Shown: positions 43,766 to 52,460, counted from the first letter of the stretch. The stretch: DNA of 64,000 nucleotides from Rhizorhabdus dicambivorans (GCF_002355275.1 NZ_CP023449.1:1032001-1096000), one strand, 5' to 3'. Notes: a model not told the origin generated them from the letters alone. Numbers and translations: made by a program.

Positions 43766-46108
43766 TCAGTATTTCAGCGCGATGCGCACGCCGTACCGCG
43801 CCGGATCACCGGTGAAGCCGCGGTAGAGGGTGGCGCCGGTGGCCGGATCATTGACGCCGAAGAGCGCGCCGAGAATCTGGGCCGTCGTGCTGACGAAATA
43901 GCGTTTGTCGAATATGTTCGTGCCGAACAGGTCCAGCCGCCACCGATCCTGGTCCGCCGCGACGCTCAGCAGGACGTCGGTTGTCGAATAACCCGCCAGT
44001 TTCGATGAGGGATTGTTGGTGTTCGAGCTCAGGAAGCTCGACGTGAAGTTCTGGGTCGCTCTTACCGTTACCTTGTGGCCGTCGCCAAAGGCGGGGCTGG
44101 TCCAGCCGACCCCGACATAGCCCTGCCAATCGGAGGCATAGGGCACGGGAGCGCCCGAAAGGTCCTGCACCAGCGGGCAGGTCGGGGTGCCGGTGCAACC
44201 CTCGCGCCCCGGAGCATTGCTGTTGTCGACATATTTGGCATCGAGATAGGTCGCACCGAAGCTCAGATGCAGGCCGGCGGGGCCGACGACCTCGCCGTCC
44301 AGATCGACGCCCTGCGAGCGGACGTCGCCGGAATTGCGGATGATGAACGCCGTTCCGTTGAACGACCTGTCCTGGAAATTGTCGAGCGTGGTCCGGAACA
44401 GCGTGGCATTGAATCGCGCCCGCCCATCGAGGAATTTCGATTTGACGCCGAGCTGCCAGTCCTTAACGGTTTCCGACGCGAAGGTGCGCAGGGCGGGCGT
44501 CAATGGGGCATTGGTGATGCCGGAATTGAAGCCGCCGGACTTGTAGCCCGTGGAAAAGGTGCCGAAAACCATTACCTGATCGGTGACATCCCAGGACAGC
44601 GATGCTCGGAAGGACGGACGGTCATCCTTGAACCGCAGATTGGGATGGCTTTCCGGCCGGGCGAGTGGCGCGACCCCGATCGCATTGGGCACCGTGGTAA
44701 GCAGTGACGCCGACTTCCTGTCCCAGGTATAGCGTGCGCCCAGCGCCAGTTCGAGCGCCGGAAGAATGCGATAGTTGGCCTGGGTGTAGAATGCGAGGCT
44801 ACGCGAGGTCTGATCGAAATCGAGAAAGCCCGCCCGCTCCTGCGGTCCGGCGGAACATGCCGCGGCTACCGCCGAAAACAGGATCGGGCACCAGTCGGCG
44901 CCGAGGTTGAACGCCACACCATAATGATATTTTTCGCGCCCATAATAGGCGCCGGCCGTCAGGCTCAGCTTGCCGTCGAGGAAGGCGCCCTTGTCGGATA
45001 CCAGTTGCAGTTCGTGGCTCTGCGACTGGCTGCGGTTCTCGAGATAGACGTTGAGCAGACGCAGTGTGGTGCCGATAGAGTCCATCACCCGCTGCTTGTT
45101 GTCCCAATCGCGGTAGCTACTGATGAGCCGCGCGTTGACAATCGGCGATACCTGCCAATCGATATTCGCTGCAGCCCCCCAATTGCGATCACGCAGGAAC
45201 GGGTTGCCCATCACCTGATTTACATTTCGGGACGGCGACGTTGTAAGGACCGGCGGAGTTCGCCCGAACGCGGCGAGTAACGATGTGAAGGCGGCGACCT
45301 GTCCGGGCGTGGCATTGGGCGCCCCCGTGAAAGTGTACACGCCATCACCGTCCGACTTCGCGGCGTCCCCGGTCAGCGTGACGCTGAGGTTGGGCGCAGC
45401 CTCCCATTTCAGCGAAAGGCGGCCGATATAGGCGTTATTCTTGCCATAGGTTTTGCCATCCTGCCGGTTGTGGAAAATGCCGTCGGTATGCGTCGCATTA
45501 CCCGCAAAGCGCAGGGCCACATTCTCGCCGGCGGGGATATTCGCGATGACCGTTCCGGAGAAGGTGCCATAACTTCCCGCTTCCGCTTTGACCTCTGCTG
45601 TGGTGGCGCCCGTCGACGGCGCATTGGTCGTCACCGAAATCGCGCCCATCGAGGCGTTGCGGCCGAAAAGCGTGCCCTGCGGACCGCTCAGTACCTCGAC
45701 GCTGGCAATATCGAGAAAAGACGTGAAAAGGATGCCAGGCCGGGCGAGATAGGAGCCGTTCATATAGGCTGCCACGGCGGGATCCGTTGCGGTGGCGCCG
45801 GGTGAGCCAAAGCCCCTGATTCTGATACGAAGATCGGATGCCCCGGCGGATTGATCGATTTTGAGCGACGGCGCGAGCTTCGCCAACTGGCCTGCACTTC
45901 GCACACCCGACATCTCGAGCGCCTTGCCGGACGCGGCAACGATCGAAAGCGGCACGTCCTGGATGCTTTCTGCGCGCTTCTGCGCGGTAACGACGATTTC
46001 TTCGAGCTGTGCGTCCGCTTCGATTGCTTGCGCATTGGTCGCTGCGGGCCAGCCGAGCGCCATCATGATCGCAACCACCGAGCCGCTGCCATTCCACGCG
46101 AGTTTCAT
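43766..46108 (-). CDS. TonB-dependent outer-membrane receptor (first of tandem pair)
   Basis: A 780-residue protein. The ATG at 46108 is preceded by GGAGG with correct spacing, while an upstream in-frame start at 46219 lacks a ribosome site. The signal peptide ends near WPAATNAQA. Next come LEEIVVTAQKRAESIQDVPL, plug segments IRIRGFGSPGATATDPAVAA and EVLSGPQGTLFGRNASMGAI, and a barrel ending in RYGVRIALKY. Its promoter region is shared with the divergent MFS gene and contains a variant of the AT-rich motif (46224-46240). It probably leads the receptor/receptor/hydrolase transcription unit. Confidence 0.93.
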   Translation of the reverse strand: MKLAWNGSGSVVAIMMALGWPAATNAQAIEADAQLEEIVVTAQKRAESIQDVPLSIVAASGKALEMSGVRSAGQLAKLAPSLKIDQSAGASDLRIRIRGFGSPGATATDPAVAAYMNGSYLARPGILFTSFLDIASVEVLSGPQGTLFGRNASMGAISVTTNAPSTGATTAEVKAEAGSYGTFSGTVIANIPAGENVALRFAGNATHTDGIFHNRQDGKTYGKNNAYIGRLSLKWEAAPNLSVTLTGDAAKSDGDGVYTFTGAPNATPGQVAAFTSLLAAFGRTPPVLTTSPSRNVNQVMGNPFLRDRNWGAAANIDWQVSPIVNARLISSYRDWDNKQRVMDSIGTTLRLLNVYLENRSQSQSHELQLVSDKGAFLDGKLSLTAGAYYGREKYHYGVAFNLGADWCPILFSAVAAACSAGPQERAGFLDFDQTSRSLAFYTQANYRILPALELALGARYTWDRKSASLLTTVPNAIGVAPLARPESHPNLRFKDDRPSFRASLSWDVTDQVMVFGTFSTGYKSGGFNSGITNAPLTPALRTFASETVKDWQLGVKSKFLDGRARFNATLFRTTLDNFQDRSFNGTAFIIRNSGDVRSQGVDLDGEVVGPAGLHLSFGATYLDAKYVDNSNAPGREGCTGTPTCPLVQDLSGAPVPYASDWQGYVGVGWTSPAFGDGHKVTVRATQNFTSSFLSSNTNNPSSKLAGYSTTDVLLSVAADQDRWRLDLFGTNIFDKRYFVSTTAQILGALFGVNDPATGATLYRGFTGDPARYGVRIALKY

Positions 46109-46223
46109 CATCCCCTCCCATTTTGAGCCGCAGGCATTTTTGGCGCTCGCTGCGGCCGTTGCCGCGACATTATTGCCATCGACATGGAGCGAATTAGCAG
46201 TAAAAATTAATATGTTCAATACC

Positions 46224-46240
46224 TACATTATACATTATGA
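46224..46240. promoter_or_regulatory. Variant of the AT-rich motif between divergent TonB receptor and MFS genes
   Basis: On the minus strand the sequence reads TCATAATGTATAATGTA. It contains the TAATGTAT core of the 15-base motif and a second TAATG repeated after two bases. It sits about 120 bases upstream of the receptor start and 140 bases from the MFS start, inside an AT-rich patch. Confidence 0.45.
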
Positions 46241-46379
46241 AGTGTTTCAAGAGACGAATTTCCGGCAATTTTCACGCTCAGCAGGTTAATTTTGTTCGGG
46301 ACTAGGTGGCGGTGGCATCGGACAGGCACCTGCAGGCGAATCGCAATAGAGGGACAAGAACAATTGGGTGGGAGAGGCG

Positions 46380-47750
46380 ATGGTGAGCGTGAACTCCGGG
46401 ACGGCGTATAGGCCCGATATGATCGCATCGGACGCCACGGCTCCTGAAAACCCGACGGGGCCCTTGAGGCGTTGGTTCGTCGTAGGATTGCTGTCGCTAA
46501 TCTTCGCGATCGGGATCGTTGATCGCGTCATCCTGTCGATGATGATCGGACCGATAAAGTCGGATCTCCAATTGAGCGACAGTGCGTTTGGGCTGGCCCA
46601 AGGTGCCGCAGTGGCGCTTTTCTACCTGATCTTCGCGGTTCCGTTCGGATGGGCTTCCGACCGGTTCGACCACCGCTGGATCCTGTTCGGCGGGGTGACG
46701 ATCTGGAGTCTCGCGACCGCGGCCTGTGCTCTCGTCCGTAATTTCGTGGATCTCTTCGTCGCGCGTTGCCTCGTCGGCGCCGGTGAGGCGGTGATCGGTC
46801 CGGCCGGATATCCCATGATCGCAGGTCTGGTTTCTCGCCAACAGCTCGCACTGGCGATGATGCTCTTCTATCTGGGCGGAAATGCCGGCAATGCCCTCGG
46901 TCAGTTCATCGGCGGCGCGCTCCTCGCGGTGCTGTCCCGAAATCCATCGATCGACGTCTGGATGCTGGGCGATCTGGCCCCTTGGCGGTTGGTGTTTCTG
47001 CTGATCGGATTGCCGGGCATAGCATTGGCGGCGCTCATCTTCATCGCTCCGCGAAGCCGCGCGCCACGGGCGGGAAACGACGGCCCCAGCCAGGCCTCGA
47101 AAGGCGAGTTCGCGGCATTTTTCCGCGCGCATCGCCGCTTCTATATCACGCATAATGTCGGCGTCGGGCTGCAGCAGGCGGCGCTAGTCGCGACGATGTT
47201 GTGGAATGCGGCCTTCATGTCGCGGACCTATGGCTGGTCGCCGAGCGAGATCGGCATGACCTTCGGCGCCATATTGCTTGCCTCGACCTCCGTTGCCATC
47301 GTCGGTCATAGCTGGATCTGCGCGCGGCTTTTTGCCGCAGGGCAGAGAGATGCCTATCTGCGCTGGCAGATGTGCATGAGTTGTCTGTCGGTGCCGGCGC
47401 TTGCCTTCGCCTATCTATGGCCCACCGCCGCTGCGGCGTGCATTGGCTTCGCCCTGGCCAGCCTGTTGAACGGCGGCACCGTCGTCGCCGGACCCACGAT
47501 ATTGCAGATCGCCACCCCCCCGCGCTTCCGCGGGCGCGTGAGCGGCATCTATGTAGTCGTCGCGACGTTGCTGGGCACGGCGATTGGACCGGCGGCCGTA
47601 GGGCTCGTCACCGATCACGTGCTGGGCGATGAAGGCAGGATCGGCATCGCCATAGCGATCTGCTCGATCACCTTCTGCCTCGGCGCGACTGCGTGCTTCG
47701 CGACAGGACTTTCCGCGACCCGCCGAATAGTCGCCGAGGCTGGCCACTGA
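46380..47750 (+). CDS. MFS transporter
   Basis: A 456-residue protein from the ATG at 46380, preceded by GGGAGAGG. Twelve hydrophobic segments are visible. The signature loop 2-3 reads FGWASDRFDHRWILFGG (G-x-x-x-D-R-x-x-x-R type). An N-terminal D-R in helix 1 (LIFAIGIVDRVILSMMIG) and the central loop around residue 230 are typical of the aromatic acid/spinster-like MFS families of sphingomonads. It probably moves a catabolic substrate or product across the inner membrane, complementing the outer-membrane receptors transcribed in the opposite direction. Confidence 0.92.
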   Translation: MVSVNSGTAYRPDMIASDATAPENPTGPLRRWFVVGLLSLIFAIGIVDRVILSMMIGPIKSDLQLSDSAFGLAQGAAVALFYLIFAVPFGWASDRFDHRWILFGGVTIWSLATAACALVRNFVDLFVARCLVGAGEAVIGPAGYPMIAGLVSRQQLALAMMLFYLGGNAGNALGQFIGGALLAVLSRNPSIDVWMLGDLAPWRLVFLLIGLPGIALAALIFIAPRSRAPRAGNDGPSQASKGEFAAFFRAHRRFYITHNVGVGLQQAALVATMLWNAAFMSRTYGWSPSEIGMTFGAILLASTSVAIVGHSWICARLFAAGQRDAYLRWQMCMSCLSVPALAFAYLWPTAAAACIGFALASLLNGGTVVAGPTILQIATPPRFRGRVSGIYVVVATLLGTAIGPAAVGLVTDHVLGDEGRIGIAIAICSITFCLGATACFATGLSATRRIVAEAGH

Positions 47751-47798
47751 ACCGCCGCGCATCGATACACCCTACAGGATGACGAAATGGAGGATGAC

Positions 47799-48527
47799 AT
47801 GAAGGCCTATATTCCTGCACCCGGAAAGGTGCTCCGCCTGATCGCGCTGGGCGCCGTGGCAGCGAACCTGGCGGCGATCTCGCATGCCCAGCCCCAATTG
47901 CCGGGCTCCGGCGAGCCAGCCGTAAACACCGCCTTTCTCCGCGATCAGGACGATGTTTCCGCCGTGACCCAGATCGTTCTGCGCGAACGTCAGGCAAGGG
48001 ATAATGGCTGGTGGGACCGAATGATGGCGACCTATTGGCCTGATTCGGTTGTCGATGTCAGCTGGTACCATGGCAATGGACCCGGCTTCGTGAATGAATC
48101 ACGAAAACTCTCGTCAGGCGGCGTCACCGGCAAGCACCGGCTATTCGCCCCCATCGCCGATATCCGCGGTAACAGGGCCCATGTGGAAGTCGGATCGCGG
48201 AACTGGTCGCAGTTCCAATATCGGGGCCAGACGATCAATATCAACGCCAATATCCGGATCAATTACCGCCTCGAAAAACGGAGCGGCGAATGGCGCATCC
48301 TGTCGATGCAGGCGATCTACGAACATTCCGAACTGACGCCCAACGCTCCGGGCGAGGTTCTGGACATCCCCGCATCTGAACTTGCCAAATATCGCCCCTC
48401 TTATGCGGCGCTCAGTTGGGCGCTGACGAAAAAGGGGCTGACCATGTCGCAGACGGAGGTCGGGATCGACCAGCCCGACGGCGTGAAGGCATTTTATGCC
48501 AAGATCGAGAAATGGATGAACGAGTAG
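47799..48527 (+). CDS. Exported SnoaL/NTF2-like protein
   Basis: A 242-residue protein from the ATG at 47799 with GGAGGATG upstream. The signal peptide is LRLIALGAVAANLAAISHAQ (residues 13-32). The mature part has a SnoaL-like fold: AVTQIVLRERQARDNGWWDR, MMATYWPDSVVDVSWYHG and KRSGEWRILSMQAIYEHSEL, followed by a 60-residue C-terminal extension. It is the second SnoaL-type protein in this block and the only exported one, so a periplasmic lyase, isomerase or binding role is possible. It is followed after 45 bases by the GMC oxidoreductase. Confidence 0.82.
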   Translation: MKAYIPAPGKVLRLIALGAVAANLAAISHAQPQLPGSGEPAVNTAFLRDQDDVSAVTQIVLRERQARDNGWWDRMMATYWPDSVVDVSWYHGNGPGFVNESRKLSSGGVTGKHRLFAPIADIRGNRAHVEVGSRNWSQFQYRGQTININANIRINYRLEKRSGEWRILSMQAIYEHSELTPNAPGEVLDIPASELAKYRPSYAALSWALTKKGLTMSQTEVGIDQPDGVKAFYAKIEKWMNE

Positions 48528-48572
48528 ACGCCCGGGCGCACCAGGCTTCTTACATCCCCGAAAGTTTCCCGG

Positions 48573-50234
48573 ATGCATTTCGATTACATCGTCGCAGGTG
48601 CCGGCGCCGCGGGCTGCGTGGTCGCCAACCGGCTCTCCAGCAGGTCGGCCAACAAGGTCCTCCTGCTTGAGGCCGGATCGGATTTCACGCCTGGAAAAGA
48701 GCCCGACACGATCCGCGACATCTATCCGCGGTCGGTCGGCGTTTCGGCATTCAAATGGCCGGCGATGCTCGGTCGAGCCCGTCTCGACCGGGACGATATA
48801 TGGCCACTCGACCAGGCCCGGGTCATGGGCGGCTGCAGCGCGATCATGGGCATGCTCGCGCTGCGCGGACTTCCCGAAGACTATGACGAATGGGCGCGCT
48901 TCGGTTTGGACGACTGGTCCTGGAACGACGTGCTTCCCAACTTCCGGCGCATAGAGAACGATCTCGACTTCAACGATGCGATGCACGGACAGAGCGGGGA
49001 GATCACCATTCGGCGCCATGCGCCGACGTCGTGGCCGCCCTTGTGCCGCGCGCTGGCGCGTGCCTTGCCCCAATATCCGCAAATAGACGACGTGAACGGA
49101 GATTTTCGGGACGGCATCGGCTTGATGCCGATGTCGTCGACGGCAGATGCCCGGGTCTACGCCGCCAGCGCCTTTTTGACTCCCGACGTCCGCGCACGCC
49201 CCAATCTGACGATCCGACCGGACAGCGAAGTGACACGGCTGGAGTTCGACGGCCGCAAGACCATCGGGCTGTGGATCCGCACGAATCACGGCGAAACGCT
49301 CGTCAGCGGTAACGAGATCATCCTGGCGAGCGGTGCGCTACGGTCGCCCATATTGCTGCAGAAGGCGGGGATCGGGGATGCAGCCGCGCTTGCCGATGTC
49401 GGCATCACCGCGATTGCCGACCGGCGCGGGGTGGGCGCCAATCTTCAGAACCATCCAGCCCTGTACATCTCCGCAATGCTCGACGGCGACGCCCGACAGC
49501 CGGCCGATCTTCGGCCCTGGAACATGAACGGCCTACGCTACTCCTCGGCGGTCAAGGGCTGCGATCGGGGCGACATGCTGATGCTCTTCATCAACAAGTC
49601 GTCCTGGCATGCCGTCGGCCGCCACATCGGAACCATCGGGGTATCGGTCTACAAGGCCTACTCCACCGGCCATGTCGGTCTCATCCGCCGCGATGGCGAG
49701 CTTGCCGCCGATTACTCGCTCGGCTTGCTTTCGGACCAGCGCGATCTCGAGCGGCTGACCCTCGGCGTGCGCGAGGCATATCGCCTGTGGAAGCACCCAG
49801 AGATCGCGCCATTGCGCCACGAGATCATCGCATCCCCGTCCGGCAAGCTCGTGCGCCACCTTGCTGTCCCAAATCGCCGCAATGCCGCCGTCGCCGCAGC
49901 GACCGCCGCGATGATGGACGCCGTGCCGCCGATCCGGACGATCGCCGCCAGGATGGCTGGGAGCGATGTGGGCGACATGCTGCCCGATCCGGACGCCCTG
50001 CGCGAGTGGGTCTACCGGAAGGCTATGCCGCTCTGCCATTTCGTCGGCACATGCAGGATGGGTGTGGAATCCGACCCGCTTGCGGTCACCGATGGCGCCG
50101 GAAGCGTTATCGGCGTGGGCGGGTTGCGGGTAATCGACGGCGGAACGCTGCCCACTGTCCCGCGCGCGAACACCAATATTCCGATCACAATGGTGGCCGA
50201 CCGGATCTGCGAGAAGATACTTGCCGGCGGATAG
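48573..50234 (+). CDS. GMC-family FAD oxidoreductase (choline/alcohol dehydrogenase-like)
   Basis: A 553-residue flavoprotein. The FAD motif is YIVAGAGAAGCVVANRLSSR, and GMC signature 1 is ARVMGGCSAIMGMLALRGLP. Signature 2 is EIILASGALRSPILLQKAG. The C-terminal active-site region is LCHFVGTCRMGVESDPL, and VPRANTNIPITMVADRI is the final FAD-contact segment. It oxidises an alcohol to aldehyde or ketone, with electrons to O2 or a quinone. No signal peptide is seen, so it is cytosolic unless co-exported. It lies in a plus-strand series MFS, exported SnoaL, GMC, suggesting one transcript for uptake and initial oxidation. Confidence 0.92.
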   Translation: MHFDYIVAGAGAAGCVVANRLSSRSANKVLLLEAGSDFTPGKEPDTIRDIYPRSVGVSAFKWPAMLGRARLDRDDIWPLDQARVMGGCSAIMGMLALRGLPEDYDEWARFGLDDWSWNDVLPNFRRIENDLDFNDAMHGQSGEITIRRHAPTSWPPLCRALARALPQYPQIDDVNGDFRDGIGLMPMSSTADARVYAASAFLTPDVRARPNLTIRPDSEVTRLEFDGRKTIGLWIRTNHGETLVSGNEIILASGALRSPILLQKAGIGDAAALADVGITAIADRRGVGANLQNHPALYISAMLDGDARQPADLRPWNMNGLRYSSAVKGCDRGDMLMLFINKSSWHAVGRHIGTIGVSVYKAYSTGHVGLIRRDGELAADYSLGLLSDQRDLERLTLGVREAYRLWKHPEIAPLRHEIIASPSGKLVRHLAVPNRRNAAVAAATAAMMDAVPPIRTIAARMAGSDVGDMLPDPDALREWVYRKAMPLCHFVGTCRMGVESDPLAVTDGAGSVIGVGGLRVIDGGTLPTVPRANTNIPITMVADRICEKILAGG

Positions 50235-50240
50235 AATCGT

Positions 50241-50257
50241 GAATGCATAATACATTA
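50241..50257. promoter_or_regulatory. Variant of the AT-rich motif upstream of the VOC gene
   Basis: On the minus strand this reads TAATGTATTATGCATTC, sharing the nine-base TAATGTATT core with the exact pair at 34501 and 39360. It lies just after the GMC stop codon and 95 bases before the VOC start, where a promoter for the VOC/Dabb pair would be expected. Confidence 0.45.
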
Positions 50258-50352
50258 TTGACTGGCCGATCCCGTTGCTTATGGTGGCGGCAAATGGTGC
50301 CCGTCTGAGTCGGCGATGGCACCGGTCAACGGAACTTGATGGGAGAAGGGCT

Positions 50353-50967
50353 ATGGCGGTGGCGGACAGTGCCGGGAAAGTACCCAATCTGAAGTTCAGC
50401 CATATGGGTCTGAGCGTCAAAGATGTTGCCCGGATGGAAGAGTTCTACACGGCAGTCCTCGGTTTCACGGTGACCGACCGCGGCGAGGCCGGCGGCATGG
50501 CGCTGGTGTTCCTGTCACGCGATCCCGCCGATCATCACCAGATCGTCCTTGCCAGCGGCCGGCCAGACGAGTTGCCCGGCAACACCGCAAACCCCCAATT
50601 CGGGCCCAGCATCAACCAGATTTCATTCCAGATGGGTTCCCTGGCGGATCTCCGCGACATGGGCGCAAAACTTCAGGAGTTCGGCACGTCCAACTTCTTC
50701 CCTGCCAATCACGGCATCGCCTGGAGCATCTACACGCACGATCCCGAGGGTAACAATCTCGAGTTCTTCGTCGATACCGAATGGTACTTTCCCCAGCCCT
50801 TCCTGGTTCCGCTCGATTTCTCACAGAGCGATGACGACATTTATGCGCTGACCGAAGCGCTGTCGAAGTCGCAGGACGGTTATGAACCTTATCCTTCGTG
50901 GCGACAGCGGATTGCGGCGCGGATGACGCCTTACAGCCCGCCGGCAGGACAGGTCGCGTCGTGCTGA
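50353..50967 (+). CDS. VOC-family protein (glyoxalase/extradiol-dioxygenase fold)
   Basis: A 204-residue protein from the ATG at 50353 with GGGAGAAGG upstream. Two beta-alpha-beta3 modules are visible: LKFSHMGLSVKDVARMEEFY with His near 16, and INQISFQMGSLADLRDMGAK, followed by YTHDPEGNNLEFFVDTEWYF with the conserved C-terminal Glu. This is the vicinal-oxygen-chelate metal fold. The second-module His of classical extradiol dioxygenases is not obvious, so ring cleavage is possible but not assured. An isomerase or lyase role is an alternative. It overlaps the Dabb gene and carries the regulon motif upstream. Confidence 0.85.
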   Translation: MAVADSAGKVPNLKFSHMGLSVKDVARMEEFYTAVLGFTVTDRGEAGGMALVFLSRDPADHHQIVLASGRPDELPGNTANPQFGPSINQISFQMGSLADLRDMGAKLQEFGTSNFFPANHGIAWSIYTHDPEGNNLEFFVDTEWYFPQPFLVPLDFSQSDDDIYALTEALSKSQDGYEPYPSWRQRIAARMTPYSPPAGQVASC

Positions 50968-51275
50968 TCCGGTCAGCTTTTTGGGTAGGCGCGCCCCTCC
51001 GAGGCAAGGAAGGGGCTTTTCGGGCAGCGATGAACGATATCATCCCGGCGATGCGCCGATTTCCTGGGGTCCAGGCGGTCCATGCACTTTGGCCGCAAAG
51101 CCACGAAGACAGCCCCCCGGCCATCCACTGCCAGGTCATCGTCGAGTTCGCCTCACCGGAAGAGCGCGACAGGATGCTTTCGTCGGCGGAGCGCTTGGCG
51201 CTTCGGCAGAAGATTATCGCGGCAAAGCAACTCTTTGACGGCACATTGAGTCATATCGAATATGACGTAGCCTAG
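50961..51275 (+). CDS. Dabb/stress-responsive A-B barrel protein
   Basis: A 104-residue protein from the GTG at 50961, which overlaps the VOC stop by seven bases; a longer frame begins inside the VOC gene without family similarity. The pattern of an N-terminal strand LIRSAFWVG, a helix AFRAAMNDIIPAMRRFPGVQ, a strand IHCQVIVEFASPEERDRMLS and a C-terminal helix/strand is that of the dimeric alpha/beta-barrel (EthD/Dabb-like) superfamily. Such small proteins assist degradation of cyclic compounds or act as small cyclases. It is the last gene of the catabolic block. Confidence 0.75.
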   Translation: MLIRSAFWVGAPLRGKEGAFRAAMNDIIPAMRRFPGVQAVHALWPQSHEDSPPAIHCQVIVEFASPEERDRMLSSAERLALRQKIIAAKQLFDGTLSHIEYDVA

Positions 51276-51674
51276 CCGAATCGGCTGCCAAGGGTGGCCC
51301 TCCGAAACGGATTTCGTGGACATTCAAAAGCAACAAGCGGTTACTAAGGTCCGCACAGCAGGGTGACCGCCTTCCGTCCGCACGAGCCGGATTCTCCAGT
51401 CAAGAATGTCCCGCAAGTCAGTCGGTCGCGGCTTCGCACCGGCCTAGCTGGATGAATGACCGCTTTCGGGATCGGCTGCCAGCGCACTGAATGACCGAAA
51501 TGAGGGCACGAAGTTGCCGCGAGCAGGCGCTGCATCAACGGCAGCTCACCGCGGGGGCGGATGACCAATTGTCGACAGTCGGCCCTGTCCCCGGTAGCTG
51601 CCTTCAGCAATAATTCTGAGGGAGAAGCGGGGAAGGCAGCGCCTTCCCCACTAGGTGGAGGAGGGGCCGGGTTC
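51276..51674. other. Intergenic stretch, no gene seen
   Basis: About 400 bases separate the Dabb gene (plus) from the 3' end of the OmpW-like gene (minus). No frame here resembles a protein. It contains near-repeated short words (GAATGACCG occurs twice, at about 51453 and 51490), which look like decayed DNA. It marks the right edge of the catabolic block. Confidence 0.5.
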
Positions 51675-52331
51675 TCAGAAACGCATACCAAAGCCCACAC
51701 CGACCACGAACGGGTCCAGGTGGACTCTCACTCTTTGGGTGCCAATCGCGGTGGTGGCGAGCCGGGTGGTCGTGTCGATGTCGATATATTTGACGTCGAA
51801 GTTCATGAACGTGCGCTCGGTCAGCGGCACATCAACGCCGGCCTGCAGGGCGTAGCCGAAACTCGATTTCATGCGGACATTGGTTTTCCCCGCCGCGGTG
51901 ACCAGATTCCTCGAGGCCTTCTCCGAGTAGAAGATCGTATAGTTGAGACCGGCGCCAACGTAAGGGCGCACCTTCGCGTCGGGTGCGAAATGATATTGCA
52001 GTGTCAGGGTCGGCGGCAGGACCCATGTCGAGGCGAGCTTGCCGATCGTGCCGGTCGTCCCGGTACGGCCGCTCGCCTTGTGCTTGGTGGTGGCGAGGAT
52101 CAGTTCGGTGGCGATGTTGGGGGTCAGCATATAGGTGAAGTCGACCTCGGGCATGATGCTGTTGCTGACCTTGACCTTTTCGCCGGAGAAAGCCGGCGCG
52201 ATTCCGCTCGAACGCTCATTCGGCGCGACGATGATCCCGCGGACACGCACCAAGACATCACCCTGGGCCGCTGCCGCGGGTGCGGCCACTGTCGCCGTCG
52301 CCGTCAAGGCGATCATGATCCTCCGGTACAT
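51675..52331 (-). CDS. OmpW-family outer-membrane protein
   Basis: A 218-residue protein from the ATG at 52331 with AAGGGGTG upstream. The signal peptide is IALTATATVAAPAAAAQG (cleavage near residue 22). The mature part is an eight-stranded barrel with OmpW markers: DVLVRVRGIIVAPNERSSG, IMPEVDFTYMLTPNIATEL, LPPTLTLQYHFAPDAKVRPY, VGAGLNYTIFYS and the C-terminal LDPFVVGVGFGMRF. OmpW proteins are small hydrophobic-molecule channels commonly induced under low oxygen. It shares an intergenic region with hemN that contains two FNR-type boxes. Confidence 0.93.
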   Translation of the reverse strand: MYRRIMIALTATATVAAPAAAAQGDVLVRVRGIIVAPNERSSGIAPAFSGEKVKVSNSIMPEVDFTYMLTPNIATELILATTKHKASGRTGTTGTIGKLASTWVLPPTLTLQYHFAPDAKVRPYVGAGLNYTIFYSEKASRNLVTAAGKTNVRMKSSFGYALQAGVDVPLTERTFMNFDVKYIDIDTTTRLATTAIGTQRVRVHLDPFVVGVGFGMRF

Positions 52332-52390
52332 CGCAACACCCCTTTCTTCGTTTCGAGCCCAGATTCTATTCGGGCCGCGCCGGGGATGAT

Positions 52391-52404
52391 TTGACGAACG
52401 CCAA
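52391..52404. promoter_or_regulatory. Imperfect FNR box (ompW side)
   Basis: TTGACGAACGCCAA matches TTGAC-N4-GTCAA at nine of ten conserved positions. It lies 60 bases upstream of the OmpW start and 22 bases (start to start) from a perfect box, an arrangement that could serve the two divergent promoters separately. Confidence 0.6.
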
Positions 52405-52412
52405 GAATGCGG

Positions 52413-52426
52413 TTGACCTGAGTCAA
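52413..52426. promoter_or_regulatory. Perfect FNR/FixK box upstream of hemN
   Basis: TTGACCTGAGTCAA is an exact TTGAC-N4-GTCAA palindrome, 34 bases before the hemN start and 81 bases before the divergent ompW start. It is the expected target of the FNR-type regulator at 24622-25341. Confidence 0.85.
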
Positions 52427-52460
52427 GGATCGCGGCCCGGTTCAGCGCCATGAATATGGC

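Noticed and set aside
51344-51700. A minus-strand frame in the 51.3-51.7 kb gap
   Set aside because: It overlaps the OmpW-like 3' end, has no ribosome site and has a low-complexity, non-family translation.
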